Source of the DNA: Nanobdellota archaeon
GTDB taxonomy: Archaea > Nanobdellota > Nanobdellia > Woesearchaeales > CG1-02-33-12
Length of the DNA stretch: 7,104 bases
Assembly (NCBI GenBank): GCA_018901315.1
Contig: JAHIFA010000066.1
Span: 1-7,104, forward strand
Direction of reading: 5' to 3'
Part shown: in pieces, positions 5,731 to 7,104 of the stretch
Position numbering within the stretch: the stretch's first letter is position 1
Layout: each line of letters starts with the position of its first letter
The notes under the pieces: generated by a model
Databases searched by the model: none
Told to the model about the DNA's origin: nothing
What the model saw: the letters and a program-made list of their open reading frames with translations, nothing else
Position numbers and translations under genes: made by a program

Positions 5731-6366
5731 ATGAGAAAAGCTGAGTTATTTGTACTAATAGCTGTTATTATTTCTTTTATTATTGGTATTTATTTCTATC
5801 CTCAGATGCCAGAGCAGATGGCCTCGCACTGGAATGCGCAAGGCAATGTTGATGGTTATATGTCAAGATTCTGGGGGGTATTTTTAATGCCTTTTGTGTT
5901 TGTAGGCCTTGCATTGCTTTTCATCACTATTCCTAAAATAGACCCGTTAAAGAAAAATATTGAAGAGTTCAGAAAGTATTATGATGGGTTTATTATTTTA
6001 TTTTTTATATTCATGCTTTTGGTTTATATGCAAACAATCCTGTGGAACCTTGGAACTGAAATAAGCCCTAACATAGTTATTCCTATTGGACTCGGACTTT
6101 TATTTTACTATATTGGTATTCTTTTCGAAAACACAAAAAGAAACTGGTTCATTGGCATAAAAACACCATGGACTTTAAGCAGTGAAAAAGTCTGGAACAA
6201 AACACACAAGCTTGGCTCTAAGATGTTTAAGACAGCAGGGATAATTGTTCTTACTGGATTCTTATTCCAAAAATATGCAACTTATTTTATTCTTGTTCCT
6301 ATTCTTTTTGTTGCTTTATATTTAGTAGTTTATTCTTATGTTGAATATCAGAAAGAGAAGAAATAG
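5731..6366 (+). CDS. SdpI/DUF1648-family integral membrane protein
   Basis: A 211-residue protein with about six membrane segments. TM1 (about 6-22) leads into the DUF1648 motif YPQMPEQMASHWNAQGNVDGYMSRF (23-47 region), where P24, P27, H33, W34, G38, D41 and G42 are the usual conserved positions; TM2 follows at about 49-67. Further helices lie at about 86-105, 112-132, 168-180 and 184-203. The SdpI signature is complete: N138-W-F-I-G142-I-K-T-P146-W147-T-L, then VWNKTHKLG (154-162). In Bacillus subtilis SdpI gives immunity to the SdpC toxin and also acts in signalling; most homologues, including archaeal ones, are uncharacterised. Length matches the family, and the fusion of DUF1648 with the SdpI part is standard. 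No Shine-Dalgarno precedes the ATG. Its closeness to a MacB-like exporter may indicate a shared stress role, but it appears to belong to a separate transcription unit. Confidence 0.9.
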   Translation: MRKAELFVLIAVIISFIIGIYFYPQMPEQMASHWNAQGNVDGYMSRFWGVFLMPFVFVGLALLFITIPKIDPLKKNIEEFRKYYDGFIILFFIFMLLVYMQTILWNLGTEISPNIVIPIGLGLLFYYIGILFENTKRNWFIGIKTPWTLSSEKVWNKTHKLGSKMFKTAGIIVLTGFLFQKYATYFILVPILFVALYLVVYSYVEYQKEKK

Positions 6367-6381
6367 ATAAATTTTCGATAG

Positions 6382-6390
6382 TTTTAAATA
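6382..6390 (+). promoter_or_regulatory. TATA box for the last gene, placed for leaderless transcription
   Basis: TTTTAAATA is centred about 30 nt before the ATG at 6416. The normal archaeal distance puts the transcription start at about 6412-6416, at or within a few bases of the start codon. There is no Shine-Dalgarno, which agrees with a leaderless mRNA. The box resembles the one at 240-247. Confidence 0.55.
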
Positions 6391-6415
6391 GTAATCCTCT
6401 GAATATTAAGACTGT

Positions 6416-7104
6416 ATGGTTAACATAAAAGAGGACTTTAATGACAGTTTTAATCTTTTACTGCATAATAAAAAAATAATAATTCCTGTTCTTTTTTCTA
6501 TTGTTTTTATTTTCATACTTATCTCATTGTTCCTAAATCTTTCTGGTTTAAATCCTTTACTGAAAGAAATTATTTCTTCTGGTTCTGAATTTGATAACCA
6601 AAAAATAGACTACCTGATGAATACTACCAATATTGGAGAGGAGAACTATTCTTCAGAACTAATAACCTACTTAAGCAAGGGTTCAAGCAATTCACCTTAC
6701 AACAAGGAACTTTCAGGATATCTCGACGAAAAAGGATTTGAATGGAGCAATTATAAACACCTTTTAAATTCCAGGAATATTGCATTGCTGGCAATTTTTA
6801 TTATAATTAGTGCAATAGGATTGTTTTATTTCTCTTGTATGACTTACGCAATGATTGCTTTAGCAATTCATGAGAAAGACATTGGATTTCAAAATGTAAT
6901 AAAAGTAGCAAACAACTTTCTCTTCCAGTTCCTTTGGTTAAGAATATTATTGGCATTTATTCTTATTGTGCCAATTGTAATACTTATTGGAATTACTGCG
7001 TTCCTTTATTCATTTAACATAATCCTGGGTTTACTTTCTGGCTTGATTTCTTTTATTTTGATGATGATTTACATGATATTTATTGGATTAAGGCTTTTTT
7101 TTGT
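6416..7104 (+). CDS. N-terminal part of a polytopic membrane protein (3'-truncated by window edge)
   Basis: An open frame of 229 codons runs from ATG 6416 to the right edge without a stop; the in-frame TAA at 6407-6409 makes 6416 the first possible start. The protein opens with a short cytoplasmic segment (MVNIKEDFNDSFNLLLHNKK), then a strong helix at about 21-42. An extracytoplasmic, Ser/Asn-rich hydrophilic loop of about 75 residues (45-118) follows. After that come helices at about 121-150, 170-197 and 200-229 that continue past the edge; residues 153-168 (KDIGFQNVIKVANNFL) form a polar amphipathic stretch. The arrangement recalls archaeal DUF4013/DUF7847-type membrane proteins, but I cannot assign a family with confidence and see no catalytic motif. 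Its own TATA box separates it from the SdpI-like gene. Confidence 0.7.
   Translation, partial: MVNIKEDFNDSFNLLLHNKKIIIPVLFSIVFIFILISLFLNLSGLNPLLKEIISSGSEFDNQKIDYLMNTTNIGEENYSSELITYLSKGSSNSPYNKELSGYLDEKGFEWSNYKHLLNSRNIALLAIFIIISAIGLFYFSCMTYAMIALAIHEKDIGFQNVIKVANNFLFQFLWLRILLAFILIVPIVILIGITAFLYSFNIILGLLSGLISFILMMIYMIFIGLRLFF

Overview
The window looks archaeal, most likely from an uncultured DPANN-type lineage (Woesearchaeota/Pacearchaeota-like). This is an inference, not a proof. The grounds are AT-rich DNA (about one third G+C by eye), heavy use of ATA, AGA and AGG codons, TATA-box promoters placed for short-leader or leaderless transcripts, Shine-Dalgarno sites on only some genes, a COG1361-type surface protein, and several small membrane proteins. 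Every gene I can support lies on the + strand.

Layout. (1) Positions 3-185 hold the 3' end of an unidentified gene. (2) Positions 186-302 hold a T-rich possible terminator, a TATA box, and a large near-perfect palindrome over the expected transcription start. (3) Positions 303-5276 are a tight five-gene operon: a GbsR/MarR-type winged-helix regulator, a MacB/LolD-type ABC ATPase overlapping it by 4 nt, a secreted membrane-anchored protein with three predicted beta-sandwich domains, and two separate MacB/FtsX-type permeases. (4) Positions 5277-5505 hold an unusual run of four hairpins, then a promoter and a ribosome binding site. (5) Positions 5506-6366 carry a 66-residue two-helix membrane protein and an SdpI/DUF1648-family membrane protein. 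(6) From 6416 to the window edge there is the start of a polytopic membrane protein behind a promoter placed for leaderless transcription.

How the genes may work together. The ATPase and the two permeases form a type VII (mechanotransmission, MacB-like) ABC complex that is probably heterodimeric. Bacterial MacB works with MacA and TolC. Here the operon instead contains an extracellular multi-domain protein held by one C-terminal helix, between the ATPase and permease genes, which makes it the natural candidate for the extracytoplasmic partner. The first gene is a regulator whose likely operator overlaps its own promoter, so the operon looks autoregulated and perhaps inducible. The neighbouring SdpI-family protein belongs to the family of the Bacillus immunity protein against the SdpC toxin. 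Exporter plus SdpI-like protein is compatible with defence against, or self-protection from, a peptide or other membrane-active compound, but no toxin precursor gene is visible.

The least expected structures are the composite 38-bp palindrome at 252-289, the four-hairpin array at 5284-5442, and a 51-nt stretch almost identical between the two permease genes.
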